A stretch of 64,000 nt of DNA from Deltaproteobacteria bacterium (lineage in GTDB: Bacteria > Myxococcota > Myxococcia > Myxococcales > 40CM-4-68-19). Below, piece after piece: positions 32,049 to 41,700 of the stretch. Position 1 is the first letter of the stretch; each line of letters starts with the position of its first letter. The translations under genes and the position numbers were made by a program. The DNA lies in NCBI GenBank assembly GCA_005879315.1, contig VBLC01000041.1, forward strand, positions 16,697 to 80,696, in the 5' to 3' direction. Under the pieces are notes generated by a model that saw nothing but the letters and a program-made list of their open reading frames with translations, was not told where the DNA came from and made no database searches.

Positions 32049-32495
32049 ATGCCGATCGAGATCGAGCGTAAGTTCCTCGTCCGGCAGGAGTTGTTCCCCA
32101 AGGAGTTGCCCGCGCCGGACGAGCTGGAGCAAGGCTACTTGTGCACCGAGCCGACCGTGCGCGTGCGGCTCGTGTCGCGACCCGACGGGACCCGGCATGC
32201 CGAGCTGACCATCAAGGGCAGCGGCCTCTTGCGGCGGCAGGAATTCAACTACCCCATCCCCGCCGAGGACGCGGAGGCGCTCCTCCGCCTCTGCAGCCGC
32301 GGCCTGCGCAAGCGCCGCCGCAAGCTCGGCCGCTGGGACCTGGACCATTTCCCCGAGCGCGATCTCTGGCTCGCCGAGATCGAGCTGAAATACGAGAGCG
32401 AGCCGTTCGAAAAGCCTCGCTGGCTGGGAGAAGAGGTCACCGACAACCCCGAGTACGCCAACATCCGCCTTGCCAGCCCGAAGAGGCCGGAGTAG
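32049..32495 (+). CDS. CYTH domain phosphatase-like protein
   Basis: A 148-aa CYTH (CyaB-thiamine triphosphatase) protein. The signature ExExK is visible as EIERKF at the N-terminus, and the tunnel-lining charged residues follow in VRVRLVSRPDG, AELTIKGSG, the Arg/Lys-rich CSRGLRKRRRKLGRW and the late LWLAEIELKYESE. Characterised members hydrolyse inorganic triphosphate or other polyphosphorylated substrates with divalent cations. The size fits a single tunnel domain. Substrate here is unassigned. It is tightly packed between the esterase and peptidase genes. Confidence 0.9.
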   Translation: MPIEIERKFLVRQELFPKELPAPDELEQGYLCTEPTVRVRLVSRPDGTRHAELTIKGSGLLRRQEFNYPIPAEDAEALLRLCSRGLRKRRRKLGRWDLDHFPERDLWLAEIELKYESEPFEKPRWLGEEVTDNPEYANIRLASPKRPE

Positions 32496-32522
32496 GAAGC
32501 GCGTCCCACGCAGGAGGTCCTC

Positions 32523-33878
32523 GTGCCCAGAATCGCTGCGGCCTTCGCCGTCGCTCTCGCCATCGGCCCCGCTCGCGCGGCCGATCCGGAGATCAAGTTC
32601 GAGAAGTACAAGCTCCCCAACGGCCTCACCGTCATCTTGAGCGAGGACCATCGCTTGCCCCAGGTGGCGGTCGACGTTTGGTACCACGTCGGCGCCGCCA
32701 ACCAGGTGCCGGCCCGCAGCGGCTTCGCCCACCTCTTCGAGCACATGATGTTCTCCGGCTCGAAGCACGTGCAGCCGGGGCCCTTCAAGGTCCTCGAAGC
32801 GGTCGGCGCCACCGGGGTCAACGGCACGACGAACTTCGATCGCACCAACTACTTCGAGGTGGTCCCCAGCGCGGAGCTGCCCAGCGCGCTCTGGCTCGAG
32901 TCCGACCGGATGGGCTATCTGCTCGACACCCTCGACGAGCAGAAGCTCAAGATCCAGCGCGACGTCGTCTCCAACGAGAAGCGCCAGAACTACGACAATC
33001 GGCCCTACGGGAGCTCGCAGCTGCGTCTCTGCGATCTGCTCTTCCCCAAGCCCCATCCTTATTTCGAATGCGTCATCGGCGACATCAGCGAGATCCAGGC
33101 CGCCTCCACGGCCGACCTGCGCAGCTTCTTCCGCCAGTTCTACGGGCCCAACAATGCCTCGCTCGCCATCGTCGGCGACTTCGACAGCAAGACGGTCAAG
33201 GAGCTGGTGGAGAAATACTTCGGGCCCATCCCGCGCGGGCCGGAAGTGAAGCTGCCCGAGATTCCTCAGCCCGAGATCCCCGGCCGCATCACCGAGAAGG
33301 TGGAGGACAAGCTCGCCGAAGTGCCGCGGCTCATCCTCGCCTGGAGGGGCGTGCGGCAGTTCACCGACGACGAGGCGGCCGGCGACGTGCTCGCCGAGAT
33401 CCTCGGCAGCGGCCGCACCTCTCGCCTCTACAAGGCGCTGGTCTTCGACCGGCAGCTCGCCAGCAGCGTGAGCGCCGGCGACGAGACCCTCGGCCTGGGA
33501 GGATGGTTCCAGATCACCGTCACCGCGGCTCGCGGGCACGAGATCCCCGAGCTGACGCCGGTGGTGCAGCAGATCATCGACGATGTCCGCAAGAACGGCG
33601 TTACCCCCGAGGAGCTCGAGCGGGCCAAGCGCAACCTCATCGCCAACAGGCTCCGCACGGTGGAGCGGATCGGCGGCTTCGGCGGCAAGGCGGACCTGCT
33701 CAACATGTACGAGACCTTCCTCGGCGACCCCGGCTATCTGCCGCGCGACCTCGCCCGCTACCGCGCGGTGACACCCGAGGCGTCGAAGGCATTCGCGAAC
33801 AAGTATTTGATCGACGACAAGCGCATCGAGCTCGACGTCGTGCCCATGGCGAAGAAGACGGCGGAGGCCTCGCGATGA
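32523..33878 (+). CDS. M16 family zinc peptidase, active-type subunit
   Basis: A 451-aa secreted M16 (pitrilysin/insulinase) peptidase. GTG start; signal peptide about 1-20. The inverted zinc motif HxxEH reads HLFEH at residues 70-74, with the distal Glu in NEKRQNYDNRP, so catalysis should be intact. Two M16 halves are seen (residues about 25-240 and 245-450), the second with TSRLYKALVFDRQLA, the Arg/Tyr pair typical of the C-terminal lobe. Ends with an ATGA overlap into a second M16 protein lacking the zinc motif, as in bacterial two-subunit M16 enzymes. It likely degrades peptides in the periplasm. Confidence 0.92.
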   Translation: MPRIAAAFAVALAIGPARAADPEIKFEKYKLPNGLTVILSEDHRLPQVAVDVWYHVGAANQVPARSGFAHLFEHMMFSGSKHVQPGPFKVLEAVGATGVNGTTNFDRTNYFEVVPSAELPSALWLESDRMGYLLDTLDEQKLKIQRDVVSNEKRQNYDNRPYGSSQLRLCDLLFPKPHPYFECVIGDISEIQAASTADLRSFFRQFYGPNNASLAIVGDFDSKTVKELVEKYFGPIPRGPEVKLPEIPQPEIPGRITEKVEDKLAEVPRLILAWRGVRQFTDDEAAGDVLAEILGSGRTSRLYKALVFDRQLASSVSAGDETLGLGGWFQITVTAARGHEIPELTPVVQQIIDDVRKNGVTPEELERAKRNLIANRLRTVERIGGFGGKADLLNMYETFLGDPGYLPRDLARYRAVTPEASKAFANKYLIDDKRIELDVVPMAKKTAEASR

Positions 33879-35551
33879 AGACCATCGGCCTGATCGCGCT
33901 GGCGGCGCTCTCGGCGTGCGCCGGCCAGAAGGATGGAGTGAAGCCGGCGGCCGAGCCGGTCGTCTCGACGGCGCAGCAGGGCGGCTCCTCCGCGGCGCAG
34001 GGCGCGCAGCAGGGAGGCTCTGCAGCCGTCGAGAAGGGGAAGGAGGCAGGGCAGAAGGCGAGCGAGACCGCGCAGACCGGCACGGTGCCCGCGGCGCAGG
34101 TGGCTCAGCCGGTGGCCTCTGCCGCTGCCGAGTCGCCGATGATGCCCGACGTCGAATTCCGGCAGAAGAAGCCCGAGCCCCTCGCCGTGCAGCCGCACTT
34201 CGAGGCGCCGGTGCCGGTCGAGCGCAGGCTCAAGAATGGCGCTCGCGTCCTGGTGGTCGAGAACCATCAGCTGCCGCTGGTCGCAGTCCAGGTGCGCTTG
34301 CTCCACGGGATCGATGCCGATCCGGCCGCGCGGCCGGGCCTGGCGGAGTTCGTGGCGGACGTGGTCGACGAGGGCACCAAGACGCGCCCGGCGGCGAAGC
34401 TGGCCGAGGAGATCGAGGACCTGGCCGCGCATCTGAGCAGCAGCGCGTCGCTGGAGACCTCCACGGTGCATCTCAATTGCCTGGCCGAGACGTTGCCCAA
34501 GGCGCTCGATCTGCTCGCCGACGTGGTGCAGAATCCCGCGTTCCGCAAGGAGGACGTGGAGCGCGTCCGCACCCTGAAGCTCACCCAGCTGGAGCAGAAG
34601 AAGGCCAGCATCGGCGCGCTCGCCGCCGACGAAGCCAACCGCGTCCTCTGGGGCGCAAGGCATCCCTGGGGACAACCCTCCGGCGGAACGCCCGAGTCGG
34701 TCTCGACCATCACCCCCGACGAGCTGGCGAAATTCCACGCTGCCTGGTGGGTGCCGAACAACGCCGTCATCTCCGTCTCGGGCGACGTGAAGACGGCCGA
34801 GATCGTCAAGCTGCTCGCGGAGAAGTTCTCCGGCTGGCGGCGCAAGCCGCTCCCGCGGCTGGCGCTCGCTGCGGCTCCGGTGTTGAAGGAGCGGAGCATC
34901 GACGCGCTGGAGAAGCCGACCGCGACGCAGTCGCAAGTGTGGGTGGTGGGCCGGTTGTTCGCAGCCAAGAATCCCGACGCGATCCCGCTGCGAGTGGCGA
35001 ACCTGTCCCTGGGCGGCCTCTTCACCAGCCGCCTGAACATGAACTTGCGCGAGAAGCACGGCTACAGCTACGGAGTGCGCTCGGGCCTGAATCTGATGAG
35101 GTCGTCGGGGACCTTCTCGGCCTCCGGAGGGATCATCGCCAAGAACACCGTCGACGCCGTCCGCGAGTACGAGAACGAGCTCGGCAATTTCTCCAACGGC
35201 GAAGTCACCGAGGAGGAGCTGGCCCGGAGCAAGGAAGCTTTCATCCGCGCCATCCCCGCGCAGCTGGAAACCAACGACGCGGTCTCCGGCGCGATGGCCA
35301 ATCTGGTCGCGCTCGAATTGCCCCTCCAGTACTACAAGAGCTTGCCGGCCAGGGCGGCGCGGGTCTCGCGGCCGGAGGTGGCGCGCGTCGTGAAGAAGTG
35401 GATGAAGCCATCGGTGTGGCCCATCGTCATCGTCGGGCCGGTGGGGCAGAGCAAGAGCGCGCTGGAGCAGCTCGGCTACGGTCCGGTCACCATCGCGCCT
35501 GCGCCGGGAGCCGGGCCGCCGAAGCCCGCCGCCGGAGCTGGGCAGCACTGA
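33875..35551 (+). CDS. M16 family lipoprotein, inactive partner subunit
   Basis: A 558-aa lipoprotein with lipobox LSACAGQ near residue 15, then a low-complexity Ala/Gln/Ser linker (about 25-95) and two M16 lobes. In the position of the HxxEH motif the text reads GLAEFVADVVDEG, with no histidines, so zinc cannot bind there. The C-terminal Arg/Tyr motif is kept in EKHGYSYGVRSGL, the usual trait of non-catalytic M16 subunits that complete the substrate cage. It overlaps the active gene by 4 bp, and the linker probably anchors the heterodimer to a membrane. Confidence 0.9.
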   Translation: MKTIGLIALAALSACAGQKDGVKPAAEPVVSTAQQGGSSAAQGAQQGGSAAVEKGKEAGQKASETAQTGTVPAAQVAQPVASAAAESPMMPDVEFRQKKPEPLAVQPHFEAPVPVERRLKNGARVLVVENHQLPLVAVQVRLLHGIDADPAARPGLAEFVADVVDEGTKTRPAAKLAEEIEDLAAHLSSSASLETSTVHLNCLAETLPKALDLLADVVQNPAFRKEDVERVRTLKLTQLEQKKASIGALAADEANRVLWGARHPWGQPSGGTPESVSTITPDELAKFHAAWWVPNNAVISVSGDVKTAEIVKLLAEKFSGWRRKPLPRLALAAAPVLKERSIDALEKPTATQSQVWVVGRLFAAKNPDAIPLRVANLSLGGLFTSRLNMNLREKHGYSYGVRSGLNLMRSSGTFSASGGIIAKNTVDAVREYENELGNFSNGEVTEEELARSKEAFIRAIPAQLETNDAVSGAMANLVALELPLQYYKSLPARAARVSRPEVARVVKKWMKPSVWPIVIVGPVGQSKSALEQLGYGPVTIAPAPGAGPPKPAAGAGQH

Positions 35552-35895
35552 ACGATCCGGCTGGCCAAGCGCTTGCAACAGCCGCGGGCAGGACGCAAGT
35601 TCGGGCGGCTGATGCTGACTTTTCTGTCAGAGTCGATCTGTCGGATGCTGGGCAAAGCGCAGCGGCGGCCTGCGCTGCGCGCGCTGCCGGCCGAGTCGGA
35701 TTTCAACAGTGATCTGCGCGTCTTGATAGGCGCCTTTCGGCGCGCTGAGCTGCGGCCGGTGAGCGAGCCGGAAGATCGCGACATCCCCGTCGCAGCTCCG
35801 GGCGCCGCTACGTTCGTGGCCGGGCAGGGCGCTCGCATCTATTCGCTGGAAGTGTTCCGTGCTCGGGGACCACGCCGCCCGCGAGCCGCCTAGAA
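35552..35895 (+). other. 344-bp gap with a doubtful 93-aa ORF (35612-35893)
   Basis: This gap separates the M16 operon from the convergent three-gene candidate effector operon. One plus-strand frame is open from ATG 35612 to 35893 (93 aa, starting MLTFLSESICRMLGKAQRR), with no clear ribosome site and unremarkable codon use. It is adjacent to, and ends 2 bp before, the 795-aa gene of the other strand. It could be a small unknown protein, or noncoding. I see no terminator hairpin with T-run. Confidence 0.3.
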
Positions 35896-38283
35896 CTACA
35901 CGCGCAGCTGTTTGCTCGCCGGCTTGCTGTGCGGAACGTAGAACTTTTCCTTGCCGAACTTCATGACCAGCCGCACCTCCAGCGAGATCGAGTTGAGCTC
36001 AGGGTTCCACATTTCGCTCATTGGTCCATCGGGAAGCTCAAACTCGACGGTCAGCGGTTTAGTGGTCATCGACACGCTCGGGCGCACCTTGAACATCCGC
36101 TCTCCTTCGGGGACCACTTCGAACTTGCTCGCCTTCACCGCTGGCGGCTTGCCCTCCCCGGCCGCCTCGATGGTCGCCTTGTCGGTCAGATCCCGGGAAT
36201 CGCCGGCGCTCGACCATTTTTCGATGTAGTGGAGGTCGAAGGACGCCCGTGAGGGCATGAACCCCATCTTCAACTCGGCCTCGCGCGGATCGGATCCTGC
36301 CTCGATCTCAAATTTGGAGATCAAGTTGAGCAACGCCCGGAATTGCTCGTCGTAGTCGTCCAGGGACTCGGCGTCGTGTTTCCAGTCCGAGATTTTCCTG
36401 GTCGCCCACTCGGGTGTGAAGTTGCCTTCGCCATACAGCTCTCCCCAACAGCAATGCTTGACGTAGGTCTCGTAATCATTGTCGCGGAACATGCTCAAGA
36501 GGTGGCCGAGGGCCACGAGCAGGAGACCAGCGACCAGGAAAACCTGCGCGCCGGGCACTGCCAGGAGCGCGGCCAGACCCCAGACGGCGGTCGCGGCCGA
36601 GCCCGTCAGGGTGAGATACCCACCGGCGATCGCCTGGCTGTTGTCGCCTTTCTCGTAGGATTCGAGCAACTCATGGCCCGCGATGTAGGTCTCGATGCAG
36701 CCCGAGAGGAAGCCGATCGCCCCGATCGCCCGCTCGGAGACCTTGGCCAGCGAAAGGGCCGCGCTTGTGGAATCGAGCGAGAATTCCAGGAACTCAAGAA
36801 GCGCGATCTTCTGCTTCTCGATGTCCTCGCCTTTCATCGCTTCGATGAGGTCGTGGATGGCGAAGGCCATGTTGATGGCCTCGACGACCACCAGGACCTT
36901 GGTGGCGGCTCCTCTCCACCTGCCCTCGGATTCGAGCTCCTTTTCCCGATGCTCGATCTTCTCGAACTCCAGGATCTCGTAGTGCTGTCCCTTGACGACC
37001 TTCGTGTCGAAGACGGCGCCTGGCTCGCCCTCGTCTCTGGCCCAGTCGATCGGGCGCTGAACTCTCTTGAGCCGGATGTCCCAATGGAGCTTCATCGTCT
37101 TGACGACGTACTCGACCGATTCGACCTTGCCCAGCTTGACCACCAGGATGGCCGGCCACTCCTTGAACGCCTCCAGCCACGCGCTCGCGGCCTTGCGGAC
37201 GACATTCTTGACCTCGGACGCCTCGATCTCCCTCGGGGAAAAGTACGCGTGGAAAAAATGAGCCTGGTCATCGAATATCTTGCCGAGCAATTTGCGACCG
37301 CAGATCGACTCGCTCAGGCGCGTGATGCAAAGGCACCACGGGACAAAGTACTTGAGGAGCTCCTTGGGTTTCGCCAGGAACTCTTTTTCCACCAGCTTCA
37401 TCGGCCAGGCGTCCAGCCAGTTGCAGAGGTATGAGCACCACCGATCGCGCCAGGAGGTCCGCGCATTGATCTGCCCGTCGTACTCCTTGAGGAAGTTGTC
37501 GATCGCCGATTGGTCGAGCCGGTTTTTGTTGCGATCGTAAAGCAGGTTGACCAAGGAGTTGGCCGGGTCGCCGTCGACCACGGCCTTGAGCACGCGGGCG
37601 AGGAGCACCTTCTTCTGTCGCCGGACCACCTCCTTCTGGTGCGGCTGCGTCTGATGCTTCTCGGTGGTCGTGTAATTGATCAGATCGTCCGCGGCCGCCA
37701 CGTAGTACTCGTGCAGGTGCATGGCCACCGTGATCGGATCGAGCACCGGCACGAGGAGCTCATCGTGGCCAGGAATGACATTGGGGTCGTTCTCCTCGAA
37801 GGTCTGGTGCGGAACGTAATCCTGGACGTGCTTTTGCAGCTCGTCGATGGCCTTCAACGAGAGAGGGATGCGGGAGGCGAAGAAGTACCAGGTCAACACG
37901 TGCCCGTTGACCCGGCGCGGGAAGGAGATCCTTTGGCCGATCGGGACGCCCGCGGGCCGCTTGTCAGGCTCGACTCGCTTGCTCGGGTCGACCCGCGAAG
38001 GGTCCATCGGCGTAGCGGAGAGATCGCCCCCCGGCCCGCGATGCAGCTCTTCCCACCAGATCGCCACGCCCTGCACGTTGATATAGCTGCGGAACGCGTA
38101 GATCCATCGCTCGCCCTCGATCTCCTTCCAGGCGCCAGACCTGTCCTTGGTGAGGCCGAAAGGACGAAGATGTTTGGGCTCGGTGCCGCGCGCCTCGTAC
38201 ATCTTCCATTCGACGAATCGCACCGGCTTGGTGAAGACCGCGCAGGCCTCGTCGTACGCTTTCTTGAGGACCGGATCGCTCAT
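35896..38283 (-). CDS. Large putative effector with hydrophobic helical C-terminal segment (VasX/BTH_I2691-like, tentative)
   Basis: A 795-aa protein without signal peptide. Residues about 1-160 form a beta-rich domain; VLDPITVAMHLHEYYVAAADDL (about 180-200) resembles the DPxGIAxxL-type segment of T6SS-associated VasX/BTH_I2691 toxins. A hydrophobic, probably helical block spans about 460-600 (KVLVVVEAINMAFAI, GAIGFLSGCIETYIAG, AVWGLAALLAVPG, VFLVAGLLLVALGHLL), followed by YETYVKHCCWGELYGEG and a beta C-terminal domain (about 680-795). This layout suits a membrane-inserting, pore-type toxin. Family assignment is by my pattern recall only. Third gene of the operon, overlapping the 156-aa gene by 4 bp (ATGA). 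No immunity protein is evident. Confidence 0.5.
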   Translation of the reverse strand: MSDPVLKKAYDEACAVFTKPVRFVEWKMYEARGTEPKHLRPFGLTKDRSGAWKEIEGERWIYAFRSYINVQGVAIWWEELHRGPGGDLSATPMDPSRVDPSKRVEPDKRPAGVPIGQRISFPRRVNGHVLTWYFFASRIPLSLKAIDELQKHVQDYVPHQTFEENDPNVIPGHDELLVPVLDPITVAMHLHEYYVAAADDLINYTTTEKHQTQPHQKEVVRRQKKVLLARVLKAVVDGDPANSLVNLLYDRNKNRLDQSAIDNFLKEYDGQINARTSWRDRWCSYLCNWLDAWPMKLVEKEFLAKPKELLKYFVPWCLCITRLSESICGRKLLGKIFDDQAHFFHAYFSPREIEASEVKNVVRKAASAWLEAFKEWPAILVVKLGKVESVEYVVKTMKLHWDIRLKRVQRPIDWARDEGEPGAVFDTKVVKGQHYEILEFEKIEHREKELESEGRWRGAATKVLVVVEAINMAFAIHDLIEAMKGEDIEKQKIALLEFLEFSLDSTSAALSLAKVSERAIGAIGFLSGCIETYIAGHELLESYEKGDNSQAIAGGYLTLTGSAATAVWGLAALLAVPGAQVFLVAGLLLVALGHLLSMFRDNDYETYVKHCCWGELYGEGNFTPEWATRKISDWKHDAESLDDYDEQFRALLNLISKFEIEAGSDPREAELKMGFMPSRASFDLHYIEKWSSAGDSRDLTDKATIEAAGEGKPPAVKASKFEVVPEGERMFKVRPSVSMTTKPLTVEFELPDGPMSEMWNPELNSISLEVRLVMKFGKEKFYVPHSKPASKQLRV

Positions 38284-38750
38284 GAGGTCCTCGGCTCCAG
38301 AACCTCGATCTTCGTGTAGTCCGGCGGCCCGAAAGCGTGGTCCTGCAGATCCCAGTCCTTGGGCTCAGGGACTGGCTGGATGATGAAGAAGTAGTACTTC
38401 GGGAGGACGTCCGGCGGCCGCTCGTCCTTTGTGACCAGCTCCAGCGTCGGGATGTTGTGGAAGATGGTGCTCCTCGCTTTTCCACCGTGCTCCTGAGCGA
38501 GCGTGTAGACCGTCTTCAGTTTCACGTTGTCGAAGGTGATCGATTTGTGATGTTGGCCGAGGGGAACCGCGTCGTGGGACGTCTTTCTCATCACCGCGCC
38601 CGCGCTCGATTCGAGGACCAATTTGTCGCCGTCCTGGAGAGGCAGATCGAGAACTACAATGACGCTCCGCCGCGACGGGATGATCCCGATGGTGGTCCCC
38701 GGTCGCGGCCCGACCGCGGTTTTCGCATTCACCTTCTTGTTTCCGTTCAC
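38280..38750 (-). CDS. Unknown 156-aa protein linking the two large operon genes
   Basis: Starts with GTG inside the stop of the 1020-aa gene (GTGA) and ends in the ATG of the 795-aa gene (ATGA), so the three proteins are probably made in fixed ratio. It begins VNGNKKVNAKTAVGPRPGTT, continues with a strand-rich segment SVIVVLDLPLQDGDKLVLES and ends with an IIQPVPEPKDWDLQDHAF-type Pro/Asp/Trp region. No signal peptide or membrane helix. It could be an adaptor, a chaperone, a spike- or PAAR-like tip, or an immunity protein; I cannot decide. Confidence 0.6.
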   Translation of the reverse strand: MNGNKKVNAKTAVGPRPGTTIGIIPSRRSVIVVLDLPLQDGDKLVLESSAGAVMRKTSHDAVPLGQHHKSITFDNVKLKTVYTLAQEHGGKARSTIFHNIPTLELVTKDERPPDVLPKYYFFIIQPVPEPKDWDLQDHAFGPPDYTKIEVLEPRTS

Positions 38751-41700
38751 GGCCGCTCCTGCACTCTGGTCTGGTCGTAGAAGGTGATGGCCTGTTCGCG
38801 CAGGCTGAACACGTGCTCGCCCGCCCGGACCTTGCAGTAGACCGGCCGGGGCGACCGGAGCAGGTTCTGGTCTGCGGTGAGCGCGTGCGGATCGAAGGCC
38901 ACCGCGAAGCCCGAGTTGGCCACCTTGACCTTGTCGAAGTGCAGCTCCTGGTCGAGCTCGGGCGCGCCGGTGGCGAGGATGGCGTAGAAAGTCACCTGCA
39001 GTTCGCTCCCATCGTCGATGTTGAGAACGCGGCCCGCCAGCAGCGGATGATCGTTGATGTGCGCGGTTCTCTGCGACCAGGTGGCGAGGATGCGCTTCTC
39101 CTTCTCCTGCGCGCTCGGCTCCGGCTCCACGTTCTTCTCGCCTTTCCAGATCGACCACAGGTAGCCGAGCTGCTTGCCGCGGAACGCTTGCAAACCCTCG
39201 TATTGGCCGTCCTCGCGGCGGAAGACGATGCGCTCCGCGTGGATCGCCTCGCCCGCCGTCAGCGAGCCGAGCTTCTTGCCCGAAGGCTCGAACTTACTCC
39301 GATCCCATGAGGCGAAGAACCCAGGATGCTGCCCCTTCTTCACGCGCATGGGCAGGCCCAGGTGCGGATCGGGAACCAGGTCGCTGCCGTTGAAGGTCTG
39401 CCTGCCGGGCGCGTCACCCGGCATGAGCGTGGGAGGCGCGTTGGTGTCGTTCACCGCGACGACCAGTTCCTCCTCGCCCACCACCGACTGATCGACGGAG
39501 ATCTCGATCTCCTTCTCGCGCACCGCTTCGATGGGCACCAGCAGTGTCCCCGCTGCGTCGGTCGTGCCTTGGTAGACGACGCTCCCGTCCACCTTCACTT
39601 GCAACTCGGCTTTTGCGACGGGCCCGTTCGCATCGCGCAAGAGGAGCGTCACGTCTTCGTCGGGATGGAGGCGATCGTCCTTCTCGATTCTCCTCGACCC
39701 CTTGGCGTCGGGCGCGACCTCCGCGTGCGCCATCAGTCGCAGCGCGGTGACGGGATGGACGAAGATTGCTTTTCCCTCCTGGGGGAAGTCGTCGGCCTGC
39801 GCCAGGTCCTTCCAGAAGACGAAGAGCTGCGCGTTCTTCTTGAACTCCTCTCGCTCCTTGTCGGTGTGCGATTTGTGCCGCTCGTGTTGGAGGAACTTGT
39901 CCAGATCGAGGGCGAACTCGGTGAGGCCTTTGACTGCCTGGTAGCGCGAGCGCCAGCACTCGACTGGCGTCCGGTAGAAGTGGCGCACCTCGCCCGGCGC
40001 GGGAATGCCGTGCGGCATCTTGCCGATGGTCTTCTTCTGAGGGTCGAGCGCCTCGATCAGCTTCTGGGTGTGCAAGACGTCGCCGCGCTCCTCGCTCAGG
40101 TCGAGCTCGTTCAGCTTCACCTCGTCCTTGGCGCCGAATTCCTTCTCTGGCAGGGGTCCCACGGGGAAGACCGCGTCCTTGGAGAACACCGACCAGTGCA
40201 CCAGCGGCGACCCCAAATAGTCACCCGCGATCCCGACGGGCTCTCCCGCCTCCACCGTCCATCGGCGCTTGCCGTCCTTCTTGTCGGCGTCGAGGATCGC
40301 GACCTTGCCGTCCTTGAGCGCGGCGATCGCCTGGCTCCTCCTGGCGGCTGCCTCCAGGTCGAAGTCGGCCCAGGCGGACAGTTCCTTCGCCTGCGCGCTG
40401 CCGTCCTGGGCGATCTTGATCCACTGGCCCTCGAGCTTGACGTACAGACCGTTGTCCTCGACGGTGCGGTCCTCCTCTTCGTAGAGGCCTGCCGCGAGCC
40501 ATTGATCGTTCTGCAAGTTGACCGGCGAGAACCTGCCTTTGTCTTCGTCCTTCCAGGTGGGCGCGTCGGCCATCACCCGCCACTTCGGCTTGCTGGCATC
40601 GGGCCCGTCGGTCAGGAGCCGGCGCAGCCAGCCCGCTTGGGTGCGGTCGGGATGGAGCGGTTCGCGCTGCAGATGCACGAAGAGGCTGAAGATCGACTTG
40701 TTGGCCTCCAGCGGATGGCGGAGGAGCACGAAGCCGGTGTCGCCCCAGGGATGGCCACCCGGCCCCGCCCCGATACGCGCCGCCACGACCTCACCGCGCG
40801 CGATGGCGCAGATGGGCTTGCCACGATCGACCATGAGATCGGTGCCGCTGTGGAACTGTCCTGCGCTGCCCAAGGGGAACGCGCCGTGCAGCCCGCGCTC
40901 GCTGGCCTGATAGAGCGACTCCAGCGCCTGGGCAGTGACCGTCTGCGACTTGTTGATTTCAAATGGAAGGCGGCTGGCGCTGGTGCGGTCGATCTTGTGC
41001 ACCACTTCCTTGTCGTCGTCGACCTTCTGATCGGTGACGTAGAAGTAGCGGCCGATCTTGTCCATCTCCATGTAGCTGAGAAGCCGCTTCCCCTCGCTTT
41101 TGGGATGGGTCTCGAGCAGCCGTCTGGCGCGCACCCAGTACTCGGAAAAGGAGGAGGGCTTCTGCTGCACCAACCGCAGATTTGACTCGCCCAGAAGCAT
41201 GACGTTCGGGTTGGCGGGGTCGGTGATGCGCAGCCAGAGATCGCCATCCTGTTTCTTCCAGCCGGAGATGACGACGACGTGTCCGCCGTTCTTGCTGTTG
41301 GCGAGGCGGGTGTAGATGAGCACCGGGTTGTTGGCGTTGATCGCCTCGATGATGGGGTAAAAGCGCTTGTCCACTTCGGGGCGATCCGTGCTGATCGTGT
41401 CTTTGGGCGACTTCTGCAGATAGCTTTCCTGCAGCTTCCATCCCATCTTGTCGAAGAGCTGGGACAGATCGCAGCGGCCGTTGTCGGAGAGCGCCGCAAT
41501 CGCATCGGAGTTGGAGCCGCCCAGCCAGCGCAGGTTGTCGGCGTATTTGCCGACGGCGCCGGGGCCGGCCTTGCCGGTCTTGTGGCCGATGTACTCGGAG
41601 GTCTTGCCCAGCGCCTTGCAGTAGTAGTTGTAGAGCGTGGCCGCCGAGGTGCGGCCGCTCCACAGCCAGCTGTCGGCGAGCCCGTTGTAGTCGGGCAAGC

